In this document: positions 34,769 through 43,649 of the stretch, piece after piece
Layout: each line of letters starts with the position of its first letter
Position numbering within the stretch: position 1 is the first letter of the stretch
Made by a program: the position numbers and the translations under genes
Assembly (NCBI GenBank): GCA_025594325.1
Contig: JANHCV010000015.1
Coordinates: forward strand, 186,001 to 250,000
Direction: 5' to 3'
Length of the DNA: 64,000 nucleotides
Source of the DNA: Blastocladiella emersonii ATCC 22665
Lineage: Eukaryota > Blastocladiomycota > Blastocladiomycetes > Blastocladiales > Blastocladiaceae
Notes under the pieces: model-generated
What the model was told of the DNA's origin: nothing
The model's database searches: none
What the model saw: the letters and a program-made list of their open reading frames with translations, nothing else

Positions 34769-35938
34769 ATGAAACTTCCCGAAAGCAACCCAAACGAGCT
34801 GCCGCCGCTGCATCGTCTGATTGCTGAGGCGGCTGGCATGGAACAAAAAGACCAACCGATCCCGCAGATTTGGCGCCAACCTCCGCCTGCAGACCTCGAC
34901 AAGCCCATTGCGGCGCCGCACACCGTCATCCCCTCGCACAAGTTGGACTGCGCGCCAACGACCCGCTCCCAGCATCCACAACATCCGCTCTCGTACCTTC
35001 CTCCGCCTCCTACTCGTCCTGCGCAAATCCAACCCGATCATCCGCTCCTGGGCAAGATTGCGCTCCTCCGCTCTCAAAACGTCGTGCTCAAGAAGAACTT
35101 CGAGGCGCTTCAGGCCAAATACGACACCCTCAAATCCAACTGCATCAAATTGCAGCAACGTGGTTCGGCGCTCATCAACTCGACCACAGCCAAGCACAAC
35201 GATTTGGTGGATCATCATACGGTGGTGGTTGATCAGTGCGCCAAGGCCACCACTTTGATTCAAAACCTCAACGAGCAGGTGGCCGTGGCCAAGGCCGAGA
35301 TTTTACGCACTCGCCTTGAGCGCGACGATGTGGGGAACGCGCTCGGATCGGTGAACCAGCTCTACGAGGACGTGGAGCAGCACAACAACAAGCTCACAGA
35401 GAAGCTCAACGAAGCCCAGTCTGCGCTTGAGCAGGCCCGCTTGAGCAACGCGCTGCTCGCGCAGGAACGCGATGCCGCGGTGCAGCGTTGCACTCAACTC
35501 AAATCGCGGCTCGCGGAATCTGCTGTAACACTTGAGACGGACCACGCTGATGCTGTTCAACCGCGCAATACTCTTGCTATTATCAAATCGGCCCACATCG
35601 CCGCCGCTTCGACTGGTTCGGACCTTGCACCCCCTGTTCTTTCTGGACCCATTCCTGCGCCAACGCTTCAGCCGTCGCGTAAACGCAAGGCGCCTGCGTC
35701 CAACAATGGCATCAAAGCGGATGCAAAGGCCATTCGCCGCAAGCCAGGCAACTACCTCGTTGAGCAAATCCTTGCCGTTTGTCAAAATGGCGAAACCGCC
35801 GAGTACTTGGTCCAGCGGCAAGGATATTTCAGAACTGCGTGGAAGTCGCACGACGAGCTCGCGCGCGTGAACATCAAGCACCTCGACCTTATCGCCGAGT
35901 TCCATGCCAAGCTCCCAAGCAAGCCTGACCCTCGTTGA
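34769..35938 (+). CDS. Coiled-coil protein with C-terminal chromodomain-like module
   Basis: Single exon, 389 residues from ATG 34769 (aacaaATGA). An in-frame ATG at 34640 would add 43 residues of leader-like sequence. A Pro-rich N-terminus (LSYLPPPPTRPAQ) precedes a long coiled coil (about 95-260; heptads such as KIALLRSQNVVLKKNFEALQ). After that come a basic linker (SRKRKAP) that could be a nuclear signal and a C-terminal module (about 325-380) with chromodomain layout: NYLVEQILAV, EYLVQRQGYFRTAWKSHDEL, LIAEFHAK. The first and third cage aromatics (Tyr, Trp) are present; the usual Trp in the KWKGY position is Gln/Arg, so methyl-lysine reading may be lost or altered. Family unknown; a nuclear oligomeric chromatin-associated protein is inferred. 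It sits in the lower-GC block next to its decayed copy. Confidence 0.7.
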   Translation: MKLPESNPNELPPLHRLIAEAAGMEQKDQPIPQIWRQPPPADLDKPIAAPHTVIPSHKLDCAPTTRSQHPQHPLSYLPPPPTRPAQIQPDHPLLGKIALLRSQNVVLKKNFEALQAKYDTLKSNCIKLQQRGSALINSTTAKHNDLVDHHTVVVDQCAKATTLIQNLNEQVAVAKAEILRTRLERDDVGNALGSVNQLYEDVEQHNNKLTEKLNEAQSALEQARLSNALLAQERDAAVQRCTQLKSRLAESAVTLETDHADAVQPRNTLAIIKSAHIAAASTGSDLAPPVLSGPIPAPTLQPSRKRKAPASNNGIKADAKAIRRKPGNYLVEQILAVCQNGETAEYLVQRQGYFRTAWKSHDELARVNIKHLDLIAEFHAKLPSKPDPR

Positions 35939-36298
35939 TGGCTGTATTGCTGCTGATAGATCGACCATAGAATGCTTCTATCTTAGTAATCCGGTCGGCC
36001 TATCGCATGATTTGAGTACCGCGTAATGCTCCTATAACAAAGGGGTCATCAACGACCCTCAGACTTGAGGCCTTGCAGCAAGGCGAGAGATCACAACACC
36101 CATCAAAACTAGAGTAGTAGGCACGTTGTTGGTTCACGTCTGCCTCAGCGAACCTAACGTCTCCTCGCGGTCGAAGTATTTAAATTCATGGGTGAAGGGT
36201 GATGAGGCTTGACAGCACTCAGCAAGTGCAGGAAGCCTGCAAGCAACGTTGCGTTGCGACCAAGTCCTAATGCTTTTCCCTTGAGTCTCCTCAGCAAC
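35939..36298. promoter_or_regulatory. Intergenic region with TATA-like box (36177-36185) before the ankyrin/LRR gene
   Basis: Contains the segment shared with the 3' flank of the broken paralog (near 36070-36110), then tatttaaat at 36177-36185, 114 nt upstream of the ATG at 36299. Confidence 0.5.
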
Positions 36299-37852
36299 AT
36301 GCATCCCTCTGAAACTCAACCAATCACTATATGCAACGTTAAGCGAGATGCTCGCTCAACGCTTTACGCCGTTGTTGAGCGAGTTCTTGAGTACGCCGTC
36401 CACGCGGCCAAACCCAATGACACGATGGCCCTCCGCCAGTACTTGAGCGTCCTTCCTCACACGCACAGCGGAGCCGTCATTCGTGCAGTTTTGCGTCGTT
36501 CCACGTTGTTCACCAACATGGACAGCGTGAGCCTTAGCGGACACGTTCACGTACTTGACGAGTGGGTGCGTGCTGGCTTGCCGCTGGACTTCACGCCAAA
36601 AGCGCTCGAGTATGCACTGTTTCGCCGCGATTACGCCGTCCTGGAGTGGTGGCGAAAGTCGGGCTTGCGGCTTAAGCTTCCCTTTGGTGCCTCGCCTGCA
36701 GAGCGACGCCTTATGGACTTGCCGCCCGCGGACCCGCTTCCGTTCAGTCTGCGCCAGGAAGTACGTCTGCTCGTTTCCAACTGGTGCCGCCGCGATGCTC
36801 ACCTCGTGCCCTAGGTTTATGGCTGCATTCTGTCAACTCGCGGCGACCTGTGGGTACGGGACACCTATAGCGGACTTTCCACTGGCCGGGCGGACTGCCT
36901 TGCCGCTTACCGCATTTATCTCAGCGAAGGTGGTGCGAGGCTCATTGCGCACATGCTTTCCCAGCCCGGGTGTATTGTATCGACTGTCAACTTTTCGGGT
37001 TGCGCGATCACCATGCCGCTAATCCAAAGGATGCAGCTTCCTAGGTCGATTCGGTCTCTCACCCTGCACGACGTTCCCGTCCACGTTGAGTCCGTGAACG
37101 GACCCTGGCTCCCCGCGGGACTCGAGACGCTTCGTCTTTCGTCCATCTACGTTGCTCAAGGCCAAGGGTTTGATCACCTTCCCTCGTCGTTGGCGACACT
37201 CAACATCAGCAACTGTCACGCGCCATTGGACTCACTGATTCCGCTTGTTCGGGGTCTGCCTTCTCATCTGAAATCGCTCTCAATCACCGATACTCAAGTC
37301 GACGTTCCCACCATCGTTGCCATTGGCGATCGCCTTCCGTCGACGCTCGAGGTCCTCTCACTTTCGCGTGTTGGACTAACAGCAAACGGTGTGCGTGCAA
37401 TCGTACGGGTTCTCCCTCGCGACCTCAAGAAACTCAGTCTGGCCGCAGCTCCGCTCAACGCTCGGGACGACTGCCGCGTAGTTGCTAGCGTCACACTCAC
37501 CAAGGGGATGCCTCCCAACCTTGAATTTCTCGAGCTGATAAGCTGCGGCCTGCTTCCAAACGACACGTTTACTGACTTGGTCCAAGCTCTGCCACCTACA
37601 ATTCATAGCCTGACTCTTTCAGAGAATGCCATGGGCAGCGATGGTGCTGAGATTCTCGCGAACGGCCTTCCTCCGTATCTCTCGACGCTACGCGTGGAAA
37701 AGTGTTTGCTCACTGAAAAGGCGCTGAAGAACCTCTTCCCAGGACTTCCAAAGGACTTGAGCGTGCTCGTGCTGGAGTACGGCCCCCCGCTCAGCGCAAA
37801 GGTGCAGGCAGTCTTTTCGAAGCACTGTCGCGATGGCGTAATCATTCGCTGA
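36299..37852 (+). CDS. Ankyrin-like plus leucine-rich-repeat protein
   Basis: Two exons, 36299-36760 and 36815-37852. The 54-nt intron (GTACGT...CCTAG) keeps frame but contains a stop, so the gene appears as two open frames unless spliced. 499 residues. Exon 1 is helical with an ankyrin-like alternation (VHVLDEWVRAGLPLDFT, YAVLEWWRKSGLRLKLPF). Exon 2 starts with a linker (YGCILSTRGDLWVRD) and then leucine-rich repeats about 25 residues apart (LPRSIRSLTLHDVP, LPSSLATLNISNC, LPSHLKSLSITDT, LPSTLEVLSLSRVG, LPRDLKKLSLAAA, MPPNLEFLELISCG, LPPTIHSLTLSENAM, LPPYLSTLRVEKC). The LP..L..L.I/L consensus resembles repeat families expanded in protists and early fungi. Probably a binding scaffold; ligand unknown. 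Confidence 0.75.
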
Positions 37853-38393
37853 TGTGTTCTTTGTTTCTATTTCGTGTCTCTCCATAAATGTCTTGTTCTG
37901 TTGCGTTCTTGATGTACAACGGGCTGATCGCGATCATGCGCGCGCGAGCGCAAGGTTGACGTGAACCCGCCTTTTTCGAATTCGAGTGCCACATTGACCG
38001 TATTTCTGGGGAAACCGAGCGACAGAACCGGCCAGCCAACACGGGCTTCAGAGGCGCGTCGCGACGCGTCGCGGCGGATCACGCGGCCCATCAGACGCCG
38101 CGTGAGTGGCGCCGCCGCTGAGTGGCTTGAGCTGCGAGACTCGCGCTCCCGTCTCCCTCCTCCCAAAGAACGAAGCGAATGAATGTGAGATCGTACAAAC
38201 GATCGATGTAACTTGATGCATTAATCTCTAGGGCGACAATTACTGCAACTTATTAGATCGACTGCCCGGCCCCTTGACGTCGACAGTCCCGCGGCGATCG
38301 CCGCACCTCCCACCTCCCACCTCCCACCTCCATCGGATCTTGCTTCACATCGGCTTCCCTGTTTCATTTCTTGCTATTGAGCTTCTTATCAAT
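37853..38393. other. Intergenic region
   Basis: No gene is supported. It includes a T-rich 3' end (37860-37900), a GC-rich patch with repeated CGCGTCGC motifs near 38055-38085, an AT-rich segment (38195-38240) and a short direct repeat (cctcccac, three times, about 38307-38332) just before the next leader. Confidence 0.45.
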
Positions 38394-39773
38394 ATGGAAG
38401 AAGAGGTGGCTCTGCTTCGTGCTCGGTGCTCCGCACAGGAGCGCAAACTGGAGACGATTCGCGCTGAGCGGGACCAGCTGGCCGCCGAGCTTACCGACGA
38501 AAGATGGCGACTCAAAGAGCTCGAACGGACGCATGCCGCCGAACCTACGGCATCATCGTCGCAGCACCCAAGTGCTTTGCCTGCGCGCGTCGTGCACGAC
38601 GAGGGCACCGAATCTTCCGAGAGCCGTGCTGCGCGGCTGGGCGAGGAGCTCGCCAAGTGTCAAGCCCAGCTTGCTGCAGCGTATGCCGATTGCAGTTCGA
38701 TCGCTGACGCGCTCGCCGTCGCCAAAGGAGAACTTGCCGAGACGACCCAGAAGCTCGCTACCGCCACCGCCAGCAACACGAAGCTTGCGACCGAGCTTGA
38801 CGCTGTGCGGATCGGCCTTGACCAGTCTCGCGCCAGCGATATCAAGGTTACTCGACCGTTGTCCGTTGCCGAAGACTGCAACGCCAAGCTCAATGCCCAG
38901 GTCGCCTTGTCCGTGTGCCCCGACCACGACGACATGACCGCCCAGCTTTCTGCGACCAAGGCCGAGATCGCGGCGCTCTCCGCCAAACTAGCTTCTTTCG
39001 AGCAGGCGCGCCTGCTCGCCGCCGAGCAGTCGAAAGCCGACCCGGCGAAGCAACTCGAGGCCGCGAACTTGCGCTTGGCCGAGCAAACTGCGCGTATTGA
39101 GACCTTGGAGGGCGAGCTTGCCGAGGCGCACAAGCAGTGCGACTTGCGCACCGAGCAGCTTTCGAATCTCCGTGCCGATTTCGACGGCGTCATCGCTGAC
39201 CACGGTCACACCGTCGGGATGCTCGCGCGTTCGGAGGCCAACGCCGAGTGCCTCACGCAAGCAAATGCCAAACTCAACGCTCAACGAGCCAACTGCATTT
39301 GCGATCCGACGTACTCCGACTTGGCGGCCGCGCAGTGGGCCCGTGTGGATCCGGGTACCGCGATCCCTCGCCTCCCGCTTTCCTGTGCACTCAAGGAGCT
39401 TTTACCCAAGGTCCGCGCCACCGCTGGGCGAATGCTCCACCTGATCGAGCAGGCCAAGGTGCCCAGCGCGGCTGCCGTTCGCGGGGAATGGTCGTCGGTG
39501 CGCGTCAAGCTTGACGCTGATTTTCTCAAGCGCGAGAAGTTCCTGCTTCAGTCGTGCCTGTCGTTCCTCACGCGGGCGGAGGGTGAATGCGTTGCGCTCT
39601 GGCGGTGCGCTAGCGATCGCTTGGCACATAACCTCGCGTTAAAGGCCGGCGCAACGCCTTCAGCAGCCGCGGAGAAGTCGGGTTCCAACCCGCAATCCGC
39701 CGATATTCAGCAGCAAGGCCCTGCACCGACGCCTTACGACCCGCCCAAGTCTCGAAAGCGTCGTCGGACGTGA
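38394..39773 (+). CDS. Long coiled-coil protein with C-terminal basic (nuclear-type) tail
   Basis: Single exon, 459 residues from the first good ATG (38394, tcaatATGG). Nearly the whole length to about residue 300 is Ala/Glu/Leu-rich coiled coil (ALLRARCSAQERKLETIRAE; LSATKAEIAALSAKLASFEQ; LEAANLRLAEQTARIETLEG). Two Cys-containing breaks have similar spacing (NAQVALSVCPDHDD and NAQRANCICDPTYSD, each after N.KLNAQ), suggesting an internal duplication. A more globular helical part follows (about 305-410; LKELLPKVRATAGRMLHLIE), then a low-complexity tail ending PPKSRKRRRT, a probable nuclear signal. I recognise no family. It resembles the chromo-like neighbour in layout (coiled coil plus basic tail) but not clearly in sequence. 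Confidence 0.65.
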   Translation: MEEEVALLRARCSAQERKLETIRAERDQLAAELTDERWRLKELERTHAAEPTASSSQHPSALPARVVHDEGTESSESRAARLGEELAKCQAQLAAAYADCSSIADALAVAKGELAETTQKLATATASNTKLATELDAVRIGLDQSRASDIKVTRPLSVAEDCNAKLNAQVALSVCPDHDDMTAQLSATKAEIAALSAKLASFEQARLLAAEQSKADPAKQLEAANLRLAEQTARIETLEGELAEAHKQCDLRTEQLSNLRADFDGVIADHGHTVGMLARSEANAECLTQANAKLNAQRANCICDPTYSDLAAAQWARVDPGTAIPRLPLSCALKELLPKVRATAGRMLHLIEQAKVPSAAAVRGEWSSVRVKLDADFLKREKFLLQSCLSFLTRAEGECVALWRCASDRLAHNLALKAGATPSAAAEKSGSNPQSADIQQQGPAPTPYDPPKSRKRRRT

Positions 39774-41495
39774 CTTTCCATCGTGTACCTCGGAGAAAAC
39801 TGCTGCCGTATGTAATATAGCTCGTACTACAAACCGTTGAGCGTCATGCGCGTTCTCAAGGCGCGACATGACACGGTCCGGATCACCCGGTCCATCAAGC
39901 CTGCACCGCTACACGAAACTGCGAGGGATATGAAGCAGAACACTGTCCGTTTGCTTCGACCCATACTCAGCGACCTAAGTTTGATGGCTCGCCAAACTGT
40001 GCGGCACTTGTTAGCGCTGCATGGATGTCTCCCAGCTCATCGCGAGCCGCGTGACCGAGCCGTCTTGATGCGGTAGATGACGTGCTCGGAGAGCCGCATC
40101 ATGGTAGATCCCGTTATTCGGTTACTGACCGGGGTAAACAAGTAGTAGTCGACGCGCTGGGCCACGTACACGGCGGGTGGCGGCCGGGCCCGTCGCCTCA
40201 ATCACGCTTAGTGACGCGAGCTCTATCCCAAACACGGTGCCGCCACCGTCCTGGTGCGCTAGGCGCGACGCCCTCGAGAGGTTGCGGTGCTTGGTCTGGT
40301 CCCGATCGACGAGCTGCTCAGGCCGTCCAGGGAGGGAGAGTTCCCACCTAGATGGCCTGCATCATGGCATTTGGTGCTCAGCTACATTGCAGTTAGTTCC
40401 TCACAGGAGATACATGACACGCGACCATTATGATGGAGAGCCAGGCGGCAATTAACGAAACGACGGGCGAGCGGCACCGCGCGTCGCGTTTGAGATCGAC
40501 CTCGCGACACGTCCGCGGGCTGGCGGCCGATTTAGAAGGCTAAGTCGCTGACCCCTCCCACACCCCGCAGATTAAATCTAATAATTGTGAGGACACCGCT
40601 AAAATTGCTCCTTTGACATGTCAGAGTCGCATATGCAATTTCAGCCGGGTCGAACATGTCACTGAATTCAAGAAGCTAAGTCTTAAGTGCGTTTTTCGTC
40701 CGAGCGACCAAACCGAAAGTTTTTTTCAACTTTGCACGGTCGGACGAGTTCTCGGTACCCCGACACCTCGACTCGGAGATTTTCGCACATTCCGGGCCTC
40801 TGAAGGTCGCTGATCACGAATCTGCCCTCAGAAAAATGTTTCCGATGCATCTTGAAACCATACAGCTAAGTCGTGTCACGTGGACCGGGGCTTCGAGTCA
40901 TAGTTAGCGACGCGACGCGCGACGTTCACGTCCGCGTGACCGGCAAGTACGCGTCGGATGACGGTGCGCGTCGGCTCGCTCTCGCTCGCCTGCAGCAATT
41001 GTTTTGGGTGCTGCTGATTCGTGATCGTGAGGCTCTAAGGCCGACTCGGCCCGGCCTACAGCCGGTTGTGCGATCAGCCGCGTGTTGGGGGCTACCATTG
41101 GCCCTTCAGTTCTGAACGGACGCCCACTTGCACCTCGACTCAGCCCGCACGCGGAGACGGCGCAGCACGCTTGATTCAGCACACGCTACGGTGCGTGGGC
41201 ATCACGGTTCGGATCAAGAGCACCGCCAGCCACGTCGGCGCGCCCGGCTTGCGCTCCGTGCTGAGCTTTTGCTCGTCGAATCGTTTCCGCTGGACGGACT
41301 GGGACGGCTTTGCCGCCCCCAAGTCCGGCAGGAAAGTCGTCGTCCGCGTCTCAGAGCGGGTCGCGGCGATGGCAGAAGCCTTACGAAGTGACCGCGGCGC
41401 CCAGGTCACTCACAACGTGGCCCCAGTCAGATCGTTGCTGAACCGATGCATGTAATGAACAATATATACACTCTCTCCGTCTCACCTACTCTGTC
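39774..41495. other. Gene-poor 1.7-kb stretch, possible relics
   Basis: No convincing gene. On the minus strand about 40200-40037 reads as a plausible fragment (VAQRVDYYLFTPVSN, then MMRLSEHVIYRIKTA) ending in a stop, with another frame open just upstream. On the plus strand about 41190-41455 reads VGITVRIKSTASHVGAPG through VSERVAAMAEAL to a stop. Neither has a start or exon structure that I can support. The motif gctaagtc recurs at about 40541, 40673 and 40864. Composition remains mixed until the MEMO-like gene. Confidence 0.4.
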
Positions 41496-43292
41496 TCAAA
41501 CCGCGCGCCCCTCCTCGCGCTCAGCCGCGGCCATGGCGGCCTTGATCGCGGCGACAGGGTTCTCCGGCTTGGCCTCCTCTTGCTGCCCCGCCATCTCCTC
41601 TTCGGCCTCGGGCTGCTCGCTAAACGCGCTCTCGGTATCCTCGTCCATGCGCAGGATCTCGCGCTCTGCGGCGTCGGCGGCCCTGGCCTCCTCCTCAAGC
41701 GTGGTGATGACGGCGTCGAGCCCGTCGGGGAGGCGGACGATGGCCGCCGCGTACGACACGGACGAGTCGCGCGGGGTGCGGCACGCCGACGACTGCGCGT
41801 ACGCGACGAAGCGGAGTTCGGGGAGGACCGCGGGCGGCGCGTGGCCGCGAACCCCCACAGCGCCGGGCGTGGACAGGATGCGGGCCTGGTTGGCGAGCAT
41901 GGTGCGCTGGTCGGCGACCGAGGGCCGGAGCGACGAGGGCTGGAGGGCGAGCGACGACGGGTCGGCGGGCGCCGTGGCGGCGTGCTCGGCGGCGGGCGTC
42001 GGCGCGAGCAGCGGCATGGCGGCCATGTCGAGGCTCGCCTCGTACAGGTAGTTGAGGGCGGCCGTCAGCACGAGCAGCGGGTTGCGGCCGCAGATCGTGT
42101 TCTTGGTCTCGGCGAGGTACTCGTGGAACCGCGCGAGGTCGAGCCGCTCGAGCAGGTGCATGGCGCGGCGGTCGAGGGCCTCGATCGACGCGTGCAGCGG
42201 GACGCCCGTCCCGCCAATCGCCTCGGCCGCGGTACGCGTGCTGAGGTGCTCGACGGGCGACGCGGTGGTCGGGATGACGGCGGTCGGGCGGGCCGACCAG
42301 CCCGCGTCCTCGACCACGTCGGCGGGCGGCGCATGCGGGTGGGCGGGCGGGACCGACCACGGCATGGCGGGCGCGGGGGCGTGGTGCTCGGCGTCGTGAT
42401 GCGGGTGCACGTGGTGGGTGCGCGGGTGGTCGCACGCACACGGCGGGGCCGGGTGCGGCGTGTAGGCCGTGAAGCGGAACCGCGAGCCCCAGTGGCAAAA
42501 GTCGGTCGAGATCACGGCCGCCGTGTGCGGGTCAGCCAGCTCGCGCGCGAGGAGCTCGCCGTAGATGCGCGCCTGCTCGGGCGACAGGTTGCCGACGAGG
42601 ATCGGGACGAGGGTCGGCAGCGGCTCGGGCTCCATGGCGGCGCGCGCCTCGTCCTCGCCCTCACCCTCCTCATCGGCCGCGAGGTCGGCGCACGCGAGAC
42701 TCGCGGCGGCGCGGTCGTTGAAGACCTTGGCGATCCAGGGGAGGTGCAGCTCGATCGAGTGCTCGGCCTCGTCGACGTCGCGCGCCATGAAGGTGAAGTG
42801 GCCCGTGTCGGCGAGGCGCTGGGTGGCGGCCGTGTCGACGGCGAGGGCGCCGAGCGGCGTGTCGTAGGCGGTGCACCGGGTCAGGGCGCACCCGGCGAGG
42901 TAGACGTGGTGCGACGGGCCGAGCACGAGCACGCGCCGGATCCCCGCCGTGTCCCAGGCGCCGTACGCCCACGCGGCCGTGGCGCCCGAGTACGTGAAGC
43001 CGGCGTGCGGCGCCACCAGGACGCGGGTGCCGGACATGGGCAGCGCGGGCGGGTTGGTGGCGGGCGTCGCGGGCGCGCATGACGGGTGCGGGAAGGTGCT
43101 CGCCGAACGCACGTCGGTGAGCCACGCCGTCAGCTGCGCGTCGAGCTGGTCCTCTACGTATTCATCGGGAGTTGAGTGGTCGCTCAGCGAAGGGAGTCGG
43201 CGGAAGAAGGGCAGCGTACCATCGTTGAGGTACCACGAGCCGGCGTGGGTGGCGGTGCGCACGACGGGCACGCTGGGGTTGCCTGCGAGCAT
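41496..43292 (-). CDS. MEMO1-like protein with His-rich insertion and acidic C-terminal extension
   Basis: Single exon, 598 residues from ATG 43292 (aaccaaccATGC). An upstream in-frame Met is leader-like. MEMO landmarks: RTATHAGSWY (about 12-21), VAPHAGFTYSG (His96), LGPSHHVYL (His128/129), STDFCHWGSRF (about 262-271) and FVAYAQSSACRTPRDSSVSYA near the C-terminus. The conserved His-His-Cys copper/redox site of the family therefore appears intact. MEMO proteins are usually about 300 residues. Here roughly 85 residues are inserted after STDFCHWGSRFRF (281-365), including CACDHPRTHHVHPHHDAEHH, which looks metal-binding. Another insertion (Ala/Pro-rich, about 425-480) and a Glu-rich tail add the rest. 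The family functions in redox, copper and cytoskeletal signalling. The insertions may be disordered and lineage-specific. Confidence 0.9.
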   Translation of the reverse strand: MLAGNPSVPVVRTATHAGSWYLNDGTLPFFRRLPSLSDHSTPDEYVEDQLDAQLTAWLTDVRSASTFPHPSCAPATPATNPPALPMSGTRVLVAPHAGFTYSGATAAWAYGAWDTAGIRRVLVLGPSHHVYLAGCALTRCTAYDTPLGALAVDTAATQRLADTGHFTFMARDVDEAEHSIELHLPWIAKVFNDRAAASLACADLAADEEGEGEDEARAAMEPEPLPTLVPILVGNLSPEQARIYGELLARELADPHTAAVISTDFCHWGSRFRFTAYTPHPAPPCACDHPRTHHVHPHHDAEHHAPAPAMPWSVPPAHPHAPPADVVEDAGWSARPTAVIPTTASPVEHLSTRTAAEAIGGTGVPLHASIEALDRRAMHLLERLDLARFHEYLAETKNTICGRNPLLVLTAALNYLYEASLDMAAMPLLAPTPAAEHAATAPADPSSLALQPSSLRPSVADQRTMLANQARILSTPGAVGVRGHAPPAVLPELRFVAYAQSSACRTPRDSSVSYAAAIVRLPDGLDAVITTLEEEARAADAAEREILRMDEDTESAFSEQPEAEEEMAGQQEEAKPENPVAAIKAAMAAAEREEGRAV

Positions 43293-43649
43293 GGTTGGTT
43301 GGATGCTAAAGTGTTGATACGTTGCGTTGCTGTGATGGTGCGAGCGAGGGGAGCGTTGGCGGGCGGCGGGGTCCCTGGTCGCCTTTTGTAGCCGCGCTTG
43401 GCGAAGGGCCAAACGCTAAAACGCGACCGGCGAACGGCCAGCAGCGGAAGACGCGGACAAGCGGACCCGGGAAGCGGAAGCGGCGCAACGCGTGCGCACG
43501 TGTGCGTGCCCAACGCGCAACCGTTGCATCATTCTGCGTCAGCGCGCGCCACTCACCTGATGATTTCACCGGCCGCAGATCGATCCCTCCCGCTCGCGCT
43601 TTCGCAATCCTTCCCCTCTCCCCCTTCAACGAAACCATCAACCGACTCC
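43293..43649. promoter_or_regulatory. Divergent promoter region between MEMO-like and PLPBP genes
   Basis: 357 bp between two diverging starts. GC-rich, with a C/T-rich leader next to the plus-strand gene. No canonical TATA box is seen. Confidence 0.5.

Noticed and set aside
34769-35938. Interpretation as a chromodomain retrotransposon integrase
   Set aside because: No reverse transcriptase, protease, integrase core, long terminal repeats or primer-binding site is visible nearby. Only the terminal module is chromo-like.
39774-41495. tRNA or other structured RNA genes in the empty stretch
   Set aside because: I looked for B-box-like GGTTCGANNCC and paired acceptor stems and found none convincing. 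A covariance-model search would be decisive.
41580-43082. Plus-strand open frame opposite the MEMO-like gene
   Set aside because: Composition is Arg/Gly/Val-rich and domain-free, while the minus strand shows all MEMO motifs.
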